From the NCBI GenBank assembly GCA_023245265.1, contig JAHFKQ010000011.1:6850-20564 (forward strand): a DNA stretch of 13,715 nt. Reading direction: 5' to 3'. Within the stretch, counting starts at the first letter, position 1, and each line of letters begins with the position of its first letter. Both the position numbers and the translations under genes were made by a program. The stretch is from Candidatus Collierbacteria bacterium. GTDB taxonomy: Bacteria; Patescibacteriota; Microgenomatia; UBA1400; MFAQ01. The notes below the pieces were generated by a model. It was given only the letters and a program-made list of their open reading frames with translations, was not told the origin of the DNA and ran no database searches. Below are positions 1 through 6,217 of the stretch, one piece after another.

Positions 1-2
1 AC

Positions 3-278
3 TTAGGGGCGTTTTAACAAAAACAAGATTTCAAAGTGGTCATGGCGAAGCCGGACGGTGTTAAGACATGCCTTTATCGGTACACGATGATTACCATCGA
101 CATAATCTTTCCCGACATACATTTTGTTCCCCACATGAATCGAGTGAATCCAGACCAGACTCCCCGGGTACTGCTTCCTCATCAAATCCGAGACTTTCTT
201 AATGGCCGCAATTAGGTTGCGGTTCGGTGGAATTGGCCACATGACTTCTAAAGTCGAGTTCAAGATTGCTTTTCCCAA
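3..278 (-). CDS. hypothetical protein, 91 aa
   Basis: A short complete reading frame with a TTG start at 276-278 and a TAA stop. The start is well supported: AGGAGG lies five bases upstream (285-290 on this strand), and an extended -10 promoter lies just beyond it. The protein is basic, with several His residues and no signal peptide or clear membrane segment. The middle contains a stretch reading SLVWIHSIHVGNKMYVG followed by a DGNHR motif. I do not recognise a family. The neighbouring minus-strand gene is the tRNA-Gly about 210 nt upstream; the two appear to have separate promoters. It could be a small nucleic-acid-associated protein, but that is a guess from charge alone. Confidence 0.6.
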   Translation of the reverse strand: MGKAILNSTLEVMWPIPPNRNLIAAIKKVSDLMRKQYPGSLVWIHSIHVGNKMYVGKDYVDGNHRVPIKACLNTVRLRHDHFEILFLLKRP

Positions 279-307
279 GGCTGCCTCCTGAAAATTTGTT
301 AAGCCCT

Positions 308-316
308 ATTATAGCA
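308..316 (-). promoter_or_regulatory. extended -10 promoter (TGCTATAAT) for the 91-aa gene
   Basis: On the minus strand the sequence reads TGC followed by a perfect TATAAT (308-313), the extended -10 arrangement. No good -35 lies at 17 nt; a TTGATT sits about 20 nt upstream. Transcription would begin near 301, giving a leader of about 22 nt that contains the AGGAGG site of the downstream TTG-start gene. Confidence 0.6.
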
Positions 317-344
317 TATCCTATAGCTATTTTAATCAAGAGTA

Positions 345-363
345 GAGCGGGATAGGGGAATCG
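345..363 (-). repeat. 19-bp duplicate of the tRNA-Gly 3' end (copy A)
   Basis: GAGCGGGATAGGGGAATCG at 345-363 is identical to 486-504. The second copy is the acceptor strand and part of the T arm of the tRNA-Gly gene plus two flanking bases. Copy A has no tRNA body attached: the sequence that should form the D and anticodon arms is replaced by a G+C-rich stretch. A duplicated tRNA 3' end is the classic footprint of site-specific integration or of a tRNA gene remnant. Confidence 0.75.
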
Positions 364-438
364 TCCTCTTCGGTCTCGTCTGCTGACTCGCCTCTGAGCG
401 CGCCTCGCCGCCAGTCGCGGCTCCGGCAGGTCCGATTC
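364..438. other. G+C-rich non-coding stretch between two tRNA 3'-end copies
   Basis: This block is visibly richer in G+C (about two thirds by eye) than the A+T-rich DNA on either side. It contains a 5-bp stem with a 5-base loop, GCCGC-CAGTC-GCGGC at 407-421. Its right edge, GGTCCGATTC at 429-438, is an inverted copy of the tRNA T-arm sequence GAATCGGACC at 499-508. An open frame on the minus strand runs through it, but it continues through the promoter and the 91-aa gene in another frame, so I do not call it coding. Candidates are a tRNA-derived repeat, the remnant of an integrated element, or a structured RNA segment cotranscribed downstream of the tRNA. Confidence 0.5.
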
Positions 439-441
439 ATG

Positions 442-489
442 GCTCACTTACTAAATATCAGACCACGAGGGTCTGATATTTTAGTGAGC
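442..489 (-). other. long hairpin directly 3' of tRNA-Gly
   Basis: GCTCACT (442-448) pairs with AGTGAGC (483-489), and AAATATCAGACC (453-464) pairs perfectly with GGTCTGATATTT (470-481). The loop is ACGAG, and TACT is an asymmetric bulge on one side. The outer arm takes in the last two bases of the tRNA (488-489). In the direction of tRNA transcription no U-run follows, so it is not a textbook Rho-independent terminator. It may stop transcription, mark the tRNA 3' processing point, or be a recombination site. Confidence 0.7.
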
Positions 490-504
490 GGGATAGGGGA
501 ATCG
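486..504 (-). repeat. 19-bp tRNA-Gly 3'-end sequence (copy B, inside the tRNA)
   Basis: This is the partner of the direct repeat at 345-363, offset by exactly 141 bp. It covers the 3' acceptor strand and part of the T arm of tRNA-Gly, the usual crossover region of tRNA-targeting integrases. No integrase gene is present in this window. Confidence 0.75.
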
Positions 505-557
505 GACCCCCTTCTCATCCTTGGGAAGGATGCATTCTACCGGTGAACTAATCCCGC
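488..557 (-). tRNA. tRNA-Gly (anticodon CCC)
   Basis: The reverse complement folds as a complete 70-nt tRNA. The acceptor stem is GCGGGAT paired with ATCCCGC. The D stem is GTTC/GAAT, and the anticodon stem CATCC/GGATG encloses loop TTCCCAA with anticodon CCC. The T stem GGGGG/CCCCT encloses TCCGATT, with C where the usual second T of the T loop stands. No CCA is encoded (TCA follows), so it must be added by CCA-adding enzyme. CCC reads the GGG codon. The 3' end is duplicated 141 bp away and overlaps a long hairpin. Confidence 0.93.
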
Positions 558-568
558 AATAGGGCTTA
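558..568. repeat. 11-bp inverted repeat with 300-310, bracketing the tRNA region
   Basis: AATAGGGCTTA at 558-568 is the exact inverse of TAAGCCCTATT at 300-310. The two arms enclose the tRNA, the hairpin, the G+C-rich block and the tRNA 3'-end duplicate. One arm abuts the first base of the tRNA and the other lies on the transcription start region of the 91-aa gene. They could be element ends or simply similar initiation regions of the two minus-strand promoters. Confidence 0.4.
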
Positions 569-596
569 TTTTAGTTCATTTTACTTACGATTAGAA
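568..596 (-). promoter_or_regulatory. probable promoter of tRNA-Gly
   Basis: On the minus strand, TTCTAA (591-596) is separated by 17 nt from TAAAAT (568-573). The -10 matches the consensus at five of six positions; the -35 is weak. A start near 562 would give a tRNA precursor with a leader of only about five bases. Confidence 0.45.
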
Positions 597-620
597 GTCA
601 TTTCCAATTAAGGAGTATAC

Positions 621-1229
621 TTGCCATATAGCATACCTATGATCAGACTAGTCACCTTGTTGACTTTAGTTGCCCTTTTGTGGTCCTTCTTTGCCTTTAA
701 AAATACTTCGGTCAAAACTGCAACCGAAACACCTGCTCTCCCAAACGAAAAAATAGCTTTAACCACTCCAGTGACACTGGGCTTGGCGACAACTGCGGCA
801 GAGTTTCAAGATTGGCTGACTTATCGTGATGATAAACACCACTTCCAATTCCGCTACCCGAGTTATATTCAAATTAAAGCTAGCTCTGATGGTTCTCTTG
901 CTCTAACCTACAACTCTTTGCAGATCTATATTACCCCCTTAACTCTTTCATACATTGATACTGTAAACACAATGGCTGAAAAAGATATCGATGAACTTCA
1001 GAAGAAATTGGGAACCGAATTTAAGCTGCTTGAAACTATTTCCCCAATCGCCATCGGTTCACAGACCGGATTAACTTATACCACCGAAGTGTCTGGCCAC
1101 GAGGTGACCTCTTACTACATTCCTCAAGACAAAAATTATCTTTTAATCGAAAACAAAACTACTGAAAACCCCGGTGAGTCTTTTATTTCATTATCCGACG
1201 ATATCATCTACTCTTTAGAGATTCTATAG
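621..1229 (+). CDS. membrane-anchored exported protein, function unknown, 202 aa
   Basis: The TTG start at 621 is chosen because AAGGAG (610-615) sits five bases before it; an in-frame ATG at 639 is the alternative and has no Shine-Dalgarno. A hydrophobic segment at residues 7-26 (MIRLVTLLTLVALLWSFFAF) would act as an uncleaved anchor or signal peptide. It is followed by a Thr/Pro/Ala-rich linker to about residue 60 and a soluble domain of about 140 residues. The domain starts with YRDDKHHFQFRYPSY, a pattern seen in many exported bacterial proteins with a PsbP-like fold, although I cannot confirm the fold. It ends TAG with no special C-terminal motif, unlike the two large proteins downstream. 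As first gene of the surface-protein run it may serve their display, but only position suggests this. Confidence 0.78.
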   Translation: MPYSIPMIRLVTLLTLVALLWSFFAFKNTSVKTATETPALPNEKIALTTPVTLGLATTAAEFQDWLTYRDDKHHFQFRYPSYIQIKASSDGSLALTYNSLQIYITPLTLSYIDTVNTMAEKDIDELQKKLGTEFKLLETISPIAIGSQTGLTYTTEVSGHEVTSYYIPQDKNYLLIENKTTENPGESFISLSDDIIYSLEIL

Positions 1230-1284
1230 TCATTGCTTCTTGGAAAAAGTGCATGTAATTCTGCTAATTTATGTAGTCATTGTG

Positions 1285-1290
1285 TATCAT
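1285..1290 (+). promoter_or_regulatory. possible -10 box just upstream of the beta-helix gene
   Basis: TATCAT matches the -10 consensus at five of six positions and ends eight bases before the ATG at 1299, which would give a leader of about two bases. No convincing -35 is present. It supports 1299 rather than the TTG at 1233 as the start, and matches the near-leaderless pattern elsewhere in the window. Cotranscription with the preceding gene, 69 nt away, remains possible. Confidence 0.35.
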
Positions 1291-1298
1291 TAGAGCAG

Positions 1299-3470
1299 AT
1301 GAAGTTTGTACTTAATTTGCTAATTACATTTAGTCTTTTTCTTGTCATTTTCATAAAATTTACAGGATATGCTCTCGCTGCTACCTACACTGTCACTAAA
1401 ACGGCTAATACTAGTGACGGTACCTGTAATGCGGACTGTTCCTTTATGGAAGCGTTGACTGCGGCTAATGCGAACTCTGGAGCGGATACAATTAATTTTA
1501 ATATTCCTACCTCGGACGGAGGCTATATCGCGCCCAGTGGCAGTGTCCAGGGCTATTTTGTTTTACCACTTGCAGCCGTTGATATCACCGACAATAGTGG
1601 GCTTTTTATCGATGGCTACTCTCAACCGGGCAGTTCGCGAAATACCGCCGCCTTCGGTCAAACCTTAAATACAGTCTTAAAGATCCAAATAAATTATAGT
1701 AATGCCAGTGTTTTTACCTTATCAGGGGATAATAATCATATTGCGGGGTTGAGTTTGGGGTCCGTTGATATTCACACGGTCGACGCCTCCATCGATGGTT
1801 CAAATAGCAACTGGATCGAAGGAAATTTTTTTGGCAGTGATATCACCGGTTCAATCCCTCGAAATGGCGGATCTTTTTTGATCACCAATGGCTCTAGTAG
1901 TAATACCTTTGGCACCAACGGTGATGGCAGTGGCGATGTTGGTGAAAGAAATTTATTCATGGGTAATTTGGGTAAAGACTATGCTATTACTGGTTATGTT
2001 TGGTCAGATAACAGTCTCGCTGCTGGTGATAGCAATATCATCGCCGGCAATTATTTTGGGGTAAATAGTACCGGACGAGCCTGTGCCAATGCCGATATTT
2101 ACGGCCAGGTGGTGGCCCTGGCTTCATCTTCAAATAGAATTGGTACTAATTACGATGGAGTTTCAGATTCGGAAGAGGCTAATATTGTCGGCTGTATTAA
2201 CAAACTTCAATCATCTGACAACCCTCGTGGTTTTATTCGTCTATTCCGAGGAAGTAATAATTTGATTCAAGGAAACTTCGTCGGGGTAAGCCCTTATGGT
2301 GATCTTCTGGGTACTCTTGTGGGTACCGAGAAAGGCGCGATTTCCTTACTGGCTGGTAGTAGTAATGGCAACTTGATTAAAGGAAATACTATTTCCGGTG
2401 CTGACTTTGGTATTCTCCAGTCATTTAGCGGACGAAACACCTTCTCGCAGAATAAAATCTACGGTCATACCCTGCTCGGTATTGGGCTCGGTTCCTCCAC
2501 CAGTCTGATTCCAAATGATTCCGGCGATCTAGATAGCGGTGTTAATGATTTGATGAACTATCCTGAAATACAACAAGCCGAGTATCTGGGTGGTGGAAAT
2601 TACCATCTGCATGGTCGTTTAGACGGCAATGTCAGTGAAGGTCCTTTTACTGTCGAGATTTGTCTTGCCTCCAGTGATCCTTCCGATCGAGGGGGTTGTT
2701 CTCAATATCTAGGTGATATCAATCTTTCTTTGCCTGGCACTTGGGATTTTTCAGTTAAGCTCAATGGTGATGACGAGCAGCACCTTAGTACTTTTATCGC
2801 CATAGCCAAAAATAACAGTGGTTCCACCAGTGAATTTGGTCTTACTCTGAAAGGCTCACCTAGAATAATCAGTAGTACTTACTCAGCCCCTAGCCCAGAT
2901 GCCCTCGCTGAAAAAGGTGGTGTGGCCCAACACGGCGATGTTATCAGTATCGTTCACCCTAATACCTTTCAGTATGATGTATATCTAGATCTTTTGATTA
3001 CTCCCCAGACGGGAACATATTTAATTCCCAAGACCCAGTACTGGCAAACCTCTCCCGTTTACGATCTTCGCTGGCGCTCATTCGTGAATCAAGCACTGGT
3101 TCTGTCATCAGAGATCAAAAAATCATTTATTTTCGCATTTCATTACCGGCCATCAGCAATTCCCCCGCACCTCTCAGAGAAAAATCTAAAATTAGCATAC
3201 TCGACTGACGGACAAAAGTGGCGTCTACTCAACTCTAGTGTCTTAGACAGAGTCAATCAGACAGTTTCAGTGGTCACCAAGTCAAGCGGCTATTATTTAT
3301 TGGTCACCACCGCAGATACAAAAAATTCTCGCAGCAGCCAAATAGTAAAACTACCTAAATCAACCGACAATATTCTAACCACCAGTAACACCGATAATCC
3401 TGCCAGAGTCATGTCTCAGCCAAGTCCTCCGACTGTTAAAAAACATTGTTTTTGGTTTATATGTTTTTAA
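1299..3470 (+). CDS. secreted parallel beta-helix surface protein with CSLREA-like domain and C-terminal CFxxxCF tag, 723 aa
   Basis: The ATG at 1299 is preferred because it yields a normal signal peptide (MKFVLNLLITFSLFLVIFIK..., cleavage likely after ALA at residue 27). A longer frame from TTG 1233 would put 22 extra Cys-containing residues in front. The mature N-terminus carries a CSLREA-like domain (C43, C47, then SFMEALTAANANSGAD), here reading CSFMEA. Next come right-handed beta-helix rungs with repeated N-x-I-x-G-N-x-F-G-V patterns (about residues 120-400), a typical N-D-S-G-D-L-D-S-G-V-N-D end cap, a beta-sandwich-like region ending in TSEFG, and a further domain to about residue 665. 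A Ser/Thr/Lys-rich linker leads to KKHCFWFICF at the very end. Such proteins are usually adhesins or polysaccharide-acting surface proteins. No catalytic residues can be assigned by eye. The last codons overlap a possible upstream start of the next gene. Confidence 0.85.
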   Translation: MKFVLNLLITFSLFLVIFIKFTGYALAATYTVTKTANTSDGTCNADCSFMEALTAANANSGADTINFNIPTSDGGYIAPSGSVQGYFVLPLAAVDITDNSGLFIDGYSQPGSSRNTAAFGQTLNTVLKIQINYSNASVFTLSGDNNHIAGLSLGSVDIHTVDASIDGSNSNWIEGNFFGSDITGSIPRNGGSFLITNGSSSNTFGTNGDGSGDVGERNLFMGNLGKDYAITGYVWSDNSLAAGDSNIIAGNYFGVNSTGRACANADIYGQVVALASSSNRIGTNYDGVSDSEEANIVGCINKLQSSDNPRGFIRLFRGSNNLIQGNFVGVSPYGDLLGTLVGTEKGAISLLAGSSNGNLIKGNTISGADFGILQSFSGRNTFSQNKIYGHTLLGIGLGSSTSLIPNDSGDLDSGVNDLMNYPEIQQAEYLGGGNYHLHGRLDGNVSEGPFTVEICLASSDPSDRGGCSQYLGDINLSLPGTWDFSVKLNGDDEQHLSTFIAIAKNNSGSTSEFGLTLKGSPRIISSTYSAPSPDALAEKGGVAQHGDVISIVHPNTFQYDVYLDLLITPQTGTYLIPKTQYWQTSPVYDLRWRSFVNQALVLSSEIKKSFIFAFHYRPSAIPPHLSEKNLKLAYSTDGQKWRLLNSSVLDRVNQTVSVVTKSSGYYLLVTTADTKNSRSSQIVKLPKSTDNILTTSNTDNPARVMSQPSPPTVKKHCFWFICF
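3441..3467 (+). other. C-terminal CFWFICF tag of the beta-helix protein
   Basis: The final codons encode K-H-C-F-W-F-I-C-F and are followed directly by TAA. The spacing C-x4-C-F-stop is the same as in the next gene, with aromatic or bulky hydrophobic residues between the cysteines. It follows a low-complexity Pro/Ser/Thr/Lys linker, as known sorting tags do, but there is no membrane helix and the tag is only seven residues. Confidence 0.65.
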
Positions 3471-3523
3471 AAAAACGGGAATCAAAAATATCTGGTTTAA
3501 TTAAAGATATCGCTCGAGCTGTT

Positions 3524-6181
3524 ATGTCATGGAAAAAAAGTATATATTTGTCCGCTAAAACCAGACGATTTTGTCTGACTTTCTTCTCGTGTCTTTCACT
3601 TCTTTTACCTCAGATATTAATGCCCGTAACACTAGTTTATGCTGCGAGTTCACCTTGGACTCAATCAGACTGGTCGGGAGGAAGTGGTCAAACTAATTGG
3701 AGTGATACTACCAAATATTCCTCCTCCAGTAATGTCAAGACTTCTGTTGCCAATCAAGTCACTCTTTCAAGTACAGAAAAATTTTCAAATACCGGTTTTG
3801 AAAGTGATCTTACGGGATGGGATTCGGGTGCTTATGTGGTGAATGATCAGTTTACAACTGACAGGAGTGGGGGAGCCGTCAACGGCTCGGCCGCAGAGCC
3901 TACTGGAGGAAACCGTGTTGTCGTTGATACTAATAATGTTTTGTCCATTACAGGTGGTGTTCTCAGCTTCGCCACTGGTGGTTTAGCCGCTGGTGATCCT
4001 GGACTTTGGTACTCAGCGATTACGAGAGACCAAGGTTTAACTATCATCGGCTCTGTCACCACTCCAAACCCAGCTACCAACCCCATGGTTTTTGGTTTCG
4101 ATAGTAATCAAGCAGGTAACATTGGCAGTAATGGAATCCAATTCACAGGCGGCAACATCCAGGCATACGAAGGTGCCTCCGCCAAGGCCATCGCCTCAAG
4201 CTATACTGCTGGTACCACCTATCAAACCGCAATCACTTTAAGATCTACTGGAGCCTATTATTTTATCAAAGGTGGAGCTTATACCAACTGGACCTTAATT
4301 TGGTCATCCGCCTTACAAAGCAACACCCCCGTCTATCCCGCCGTTAATGTTAGGGTTAACCCCAATATCTTTAGCGTGGATAACATGAGAGTTCCTTTTG
4401 CTTTTTGGTTACCAACTCCACTCGCCTTTGATTCATTCGCCAGTGCCGGGGCATCGAGTTCTGAAACCACTGGTCCAGATTCTCAGACTACTTCAAGTCT
4501 TAGTTGGACCGATCAGATAGGAACCTGGTCTGCCTCGGGTGGTACCGCAGCTGCTACTGCTTTGACTGGAGGCATCGCGGCTAGAACACTTAACCCCAGC
4601 ACGGCAAATGTTCTTATTGATACGGCAGTGACCAGAAGCTTAGGAAACGCCGGTCTGGTATTTCGTTATCAGGATTCTAGTAATTACCTGATCGCCTATC
4701 ATGATGGGACTAATGTTAAGGTCGATAAAGTTGTCGCCGGAGTTACCACCAATGTCATTAGCGGCACTGGCACTTATTCTGCAGGTGCAACACTCCGGAT
4801 TATTACCGATGGTACCCTAATAAATCTTTTTTACAATGGCAGTCGTATCGGAGCCAGTACTGGCGCCACAGTTACTGATTTTTCTACAGCGACAATCCAT
4901 GGACTTTACACCACAAATACTGGCAACACTTTTGATAATTTTACAGTTTGGCCCAGAAGCGGAATTTCGGTGCCGGATACTGATCTAACTGCCACCCGTG
5001 ATACCAATACAAAGCAAAGTGGTCTTGCTTCGGCTAAATTAGTGGCGCCATCCGGGAATGATGCGAATTTTACGCAAAGCTTAAACCTAGGTGACACAAA
5101 TAGTTACAATTTATCTACCTATGCCTACACAGATGGTTCGGCTGTCACCAGCAGCGATCTCTCACTTTATTCAGCGACTGGTGTAGTCGCTACTACTTTT
5201 ACTTCGGTTGGATCAGGTTGGTACTTGCTCTCCGGAACTGCCACCGGGGCAATCACTAGTAAACCTTATGGAGTACAAGTTAAGGCGGGGAAAACAGTCT
5301 ACATCGACAATTTTAGTTTAACTAATTATCCTAGTTCAGGTACTTTAACCTCATCTATTTTTGATCGTGGCGGTCTCGGGCGGTGGGGTACTCTCACTTT
5401 CTCTGCCACCACACCTTCAAACACAGGTCTTTCCCTCAAGATTCGAGGGTCAAATAATACTGATCTTTCTGATGCGCCAGATTTTTCAGCTTGCTCTACT
5501 ATTAGCTCCGGCTCTGATATTTCCGATAACTCATGCATGAGTGATGATTATCGATATCTTCAGTATCAAATCACCGAAACTAGTGCCACCAATCTCGTAA
5601 CCCCCACTTTTACCAATTTTTCTTTAGCTTTCGACTTTATCGATTCACCTAATCCAGTATTACCTCCCGCGATCTCCACCACAGAGGCACCAGGCTGTAG
5701 TGCTGCCGTTGGTCTGCGTTCACCAGATCTTTTTGAAATTCGTACTCAAAAAAATTCTGCAACACTCTACTTTGCTCCCGGCTCTGCCCCTTATTCCTCC
5801 ATTTATATTGCATACTCTAACCTACCTGATGTTTGGAAATATGGGGTTGAATACCCTCAAGACTTCTCATCCGGGGTGCTCAATTACACAATTAATTTTC
5901 TTCAACCAAGAATAAAGTATTATTTTAAAATCAGGTCGGGTAATGGTTGTGCTGTTGGAGGCTGGAGTAACACCATGTCCGCCAGAACATCAAGCATGGA
6001 TGTTCGAGGTGTTTATTTTAGAAACAACCTAATTCAACCTCAAATACCGGCCAGATTACTGACACCGTTTCTGCCACCAATAAACCCAGTTGTCACTCCA
6101 GTCTTAACCCAGAATCAGCCGATCACAACCCCTAGCATCAAAACTAAAACAAAAACTTGTTTTCTTTGGTGGTGTTTTTAG
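3524..6181 (+). CDS. large secreted multidomain lectin-like surface protein with C-terminal CFxxxCF tag, 885 aa
   Basis: ATG 3524 gives a conventional signal peptide (basic n-region with KTRR, hydrophobic core LTFFSCLSLLLPQILM, cleavage near VYA-AS at residue 40). ATG 3461 overlaps the previous stop and is in frame, but gives an n-region of nearly 40 residues. The mature protein begins with an S-P-W-T-Q-S-D-W-S-G-G motif, then FESDLTGW (92-99), which resembles the first strand of a CenC-type carbohydrate-binding module. Two concanavalin/LamG-like beta-sandwiches follow (about 105-300 and 310-480), then the remainder of a carbohydrate-binding-like module (about 485-600, ending in GKTVYIDNFSL). 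A Cys-containing domain (about 605-710), a fibronectin-III-like domain (about 727-822) and a Pro/Thr-rich linker complete it, with KTCFLWWCF at the end. The likely role is binding of carbohydrate or host/partner surfaces. It is probably cotranscribed with the beta-helix gene. Confidence 0.83.
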   Translation: MSWKKSIYLSAKTRRFCLTFFSCLSLLLPQILMPVTLVYAASSPWTQSDWSGGSGQTNWSDTTKYSSSSNVKTSVANQVTLSSTEKFSNTGFESDLTGWDSGAYVVNDQFTTDRSGGAVNGSAAEPTGGNRVVVDTNNVLSITGGVLSFATGGLAAGDPGLWYSAITRDQGLTIIGSVTTPNPATNPMVFGFDSNQAGNIGSNGIQFTGGNIQAYEGASAKAIASSYTAGTTYQTAITLRSTGAYYFIKGGAYTNWTLIWSSALQSNTPVYPAVNVRVNPNIFSVDNMRVPFAFWLPTPLAFDSFASAGASSSETTGPDSQTTSSLSWTDQIGTWSASGGTAAATALTGGIAARTLNPSTANVLIDTAVTRSLGNAGLVFRYQDSSNYLIAYHDGTNVKVDKVVAGVTTNVISGTGTYSAGATLRIITDGTLINLFYNGSRIGASTGATVTDFSTATIHGLYTTNTGNTFDNFTVWPRSGISVPDTDLTATRDTNTKQSGLASAKLVAPSGNDANFTQSLNLGDTNSYNLSTYAYTDGSAVTSSDLSLYSATGVVATTFTSVGSGWYLLSGTATGAITSKPYGVQVKAGKTVYIDNFSLTNYPSSGTLTSSIFDRGGLGRWGTLTFSATTPSNTGLSLKIRGSNNTDLSDAPDFSACSTISSGSDISDNSCMSDDYRYLQYQITETSATNLVTPTFTNFSLAFDFIDSPNPVLPPAISTTEAPGCSAAVGLRSPDLFEIRTQKNSATLYFAPGSAPYSSIYIAYSNLPDVWKYGVEYPQDFSSGVLNYTINFLQPRIKYYFKIRSGNGCAVGGWSNTMSARTSSMDVRGVYFRNNLIQPQIPARLLTPFLPPINPVVTPVLTQNQPITTPSIKTKTKTCFLWWCF
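6152..6178 (+). other. C-terminal CFLWWCF tag of the lectin-like protein
   Basis: The last residues are K-T-C-F-L-W-W-C-F followed directly by TAG. The frame of two CF pairs three residues apart at the extreme C-terminus is shared with the preceding protein (CFWFICF), although the two proteins are otherwise different in domain make-up. Confidence 0.65.
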
Positions 6182-6205
6182 TCTTCAGCTAAATTTGAAC
6201 TAAGT

Positions 6206-6211
6206 TACAAT
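6206..6211 (+). promoter_or_regulatory. -10 box (TACAAT) giving a leaderless DUF45 transcript
   Basis: TACAAT ends six bases before the GTG at 6218, exactly the spacing at which +1 would be the G of the start codon. The only Shine-Dalgarno-like bases (AGG at 6213-6215) are too close to the start to work normally. No clear -35 is visible. Confidence 0.45.
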
Positions 6212-6217
6212 TAGGTC

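Noticed and set aside
345..440. A second complete tRNA gene
   Set aside because: Only the 3' acceptor strand and T-arm bases are present; no matching 5' acceptor strand, D arm or anticodon arm could be found upstream on that strand.
199..447. 82-residue open frame on the minus strand through the G+C-rich block
   Set aside because: It begins in the hairpin, runs through the duplicated tRNA end, the extended -10 promoter and the first part of the 91-aa gene in another frame, has arginine-rich low-complexity content and no ribosome binding site.
442..489. Rho-independent terminator for the tRNA
   Set aside because: The stem is strong, but no U-run follows on the transcribed strand and the outer arm takes in the tRNA's last bases, so it is listed as a hairpin of uncertain role.
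1233..1298. TTG at 1233 as the start of the beta-helix protein
   Set aside because: It would put 22 Cys/Ser/His-containing residues ahead of a perfectly good signal peptide, and no Shine-Dalgarno supports it.
3446..3523. Starts at TTG 3446 or ATG 3461 for the lectin-like protein
   Set aside because: Both overlap the previous gene and give an overlong n-region. ATG 3461 cannot be excluded if translation is coupled, but ATG 3524 gives the normal signal peptide.
1468..5915. Other open frames inside the two surface-protein genes on either strand
   Set aside because: They are 60-80 residue frames that overlap real coding sequence, lack ribosome binding sites and show no recognisable protein features.
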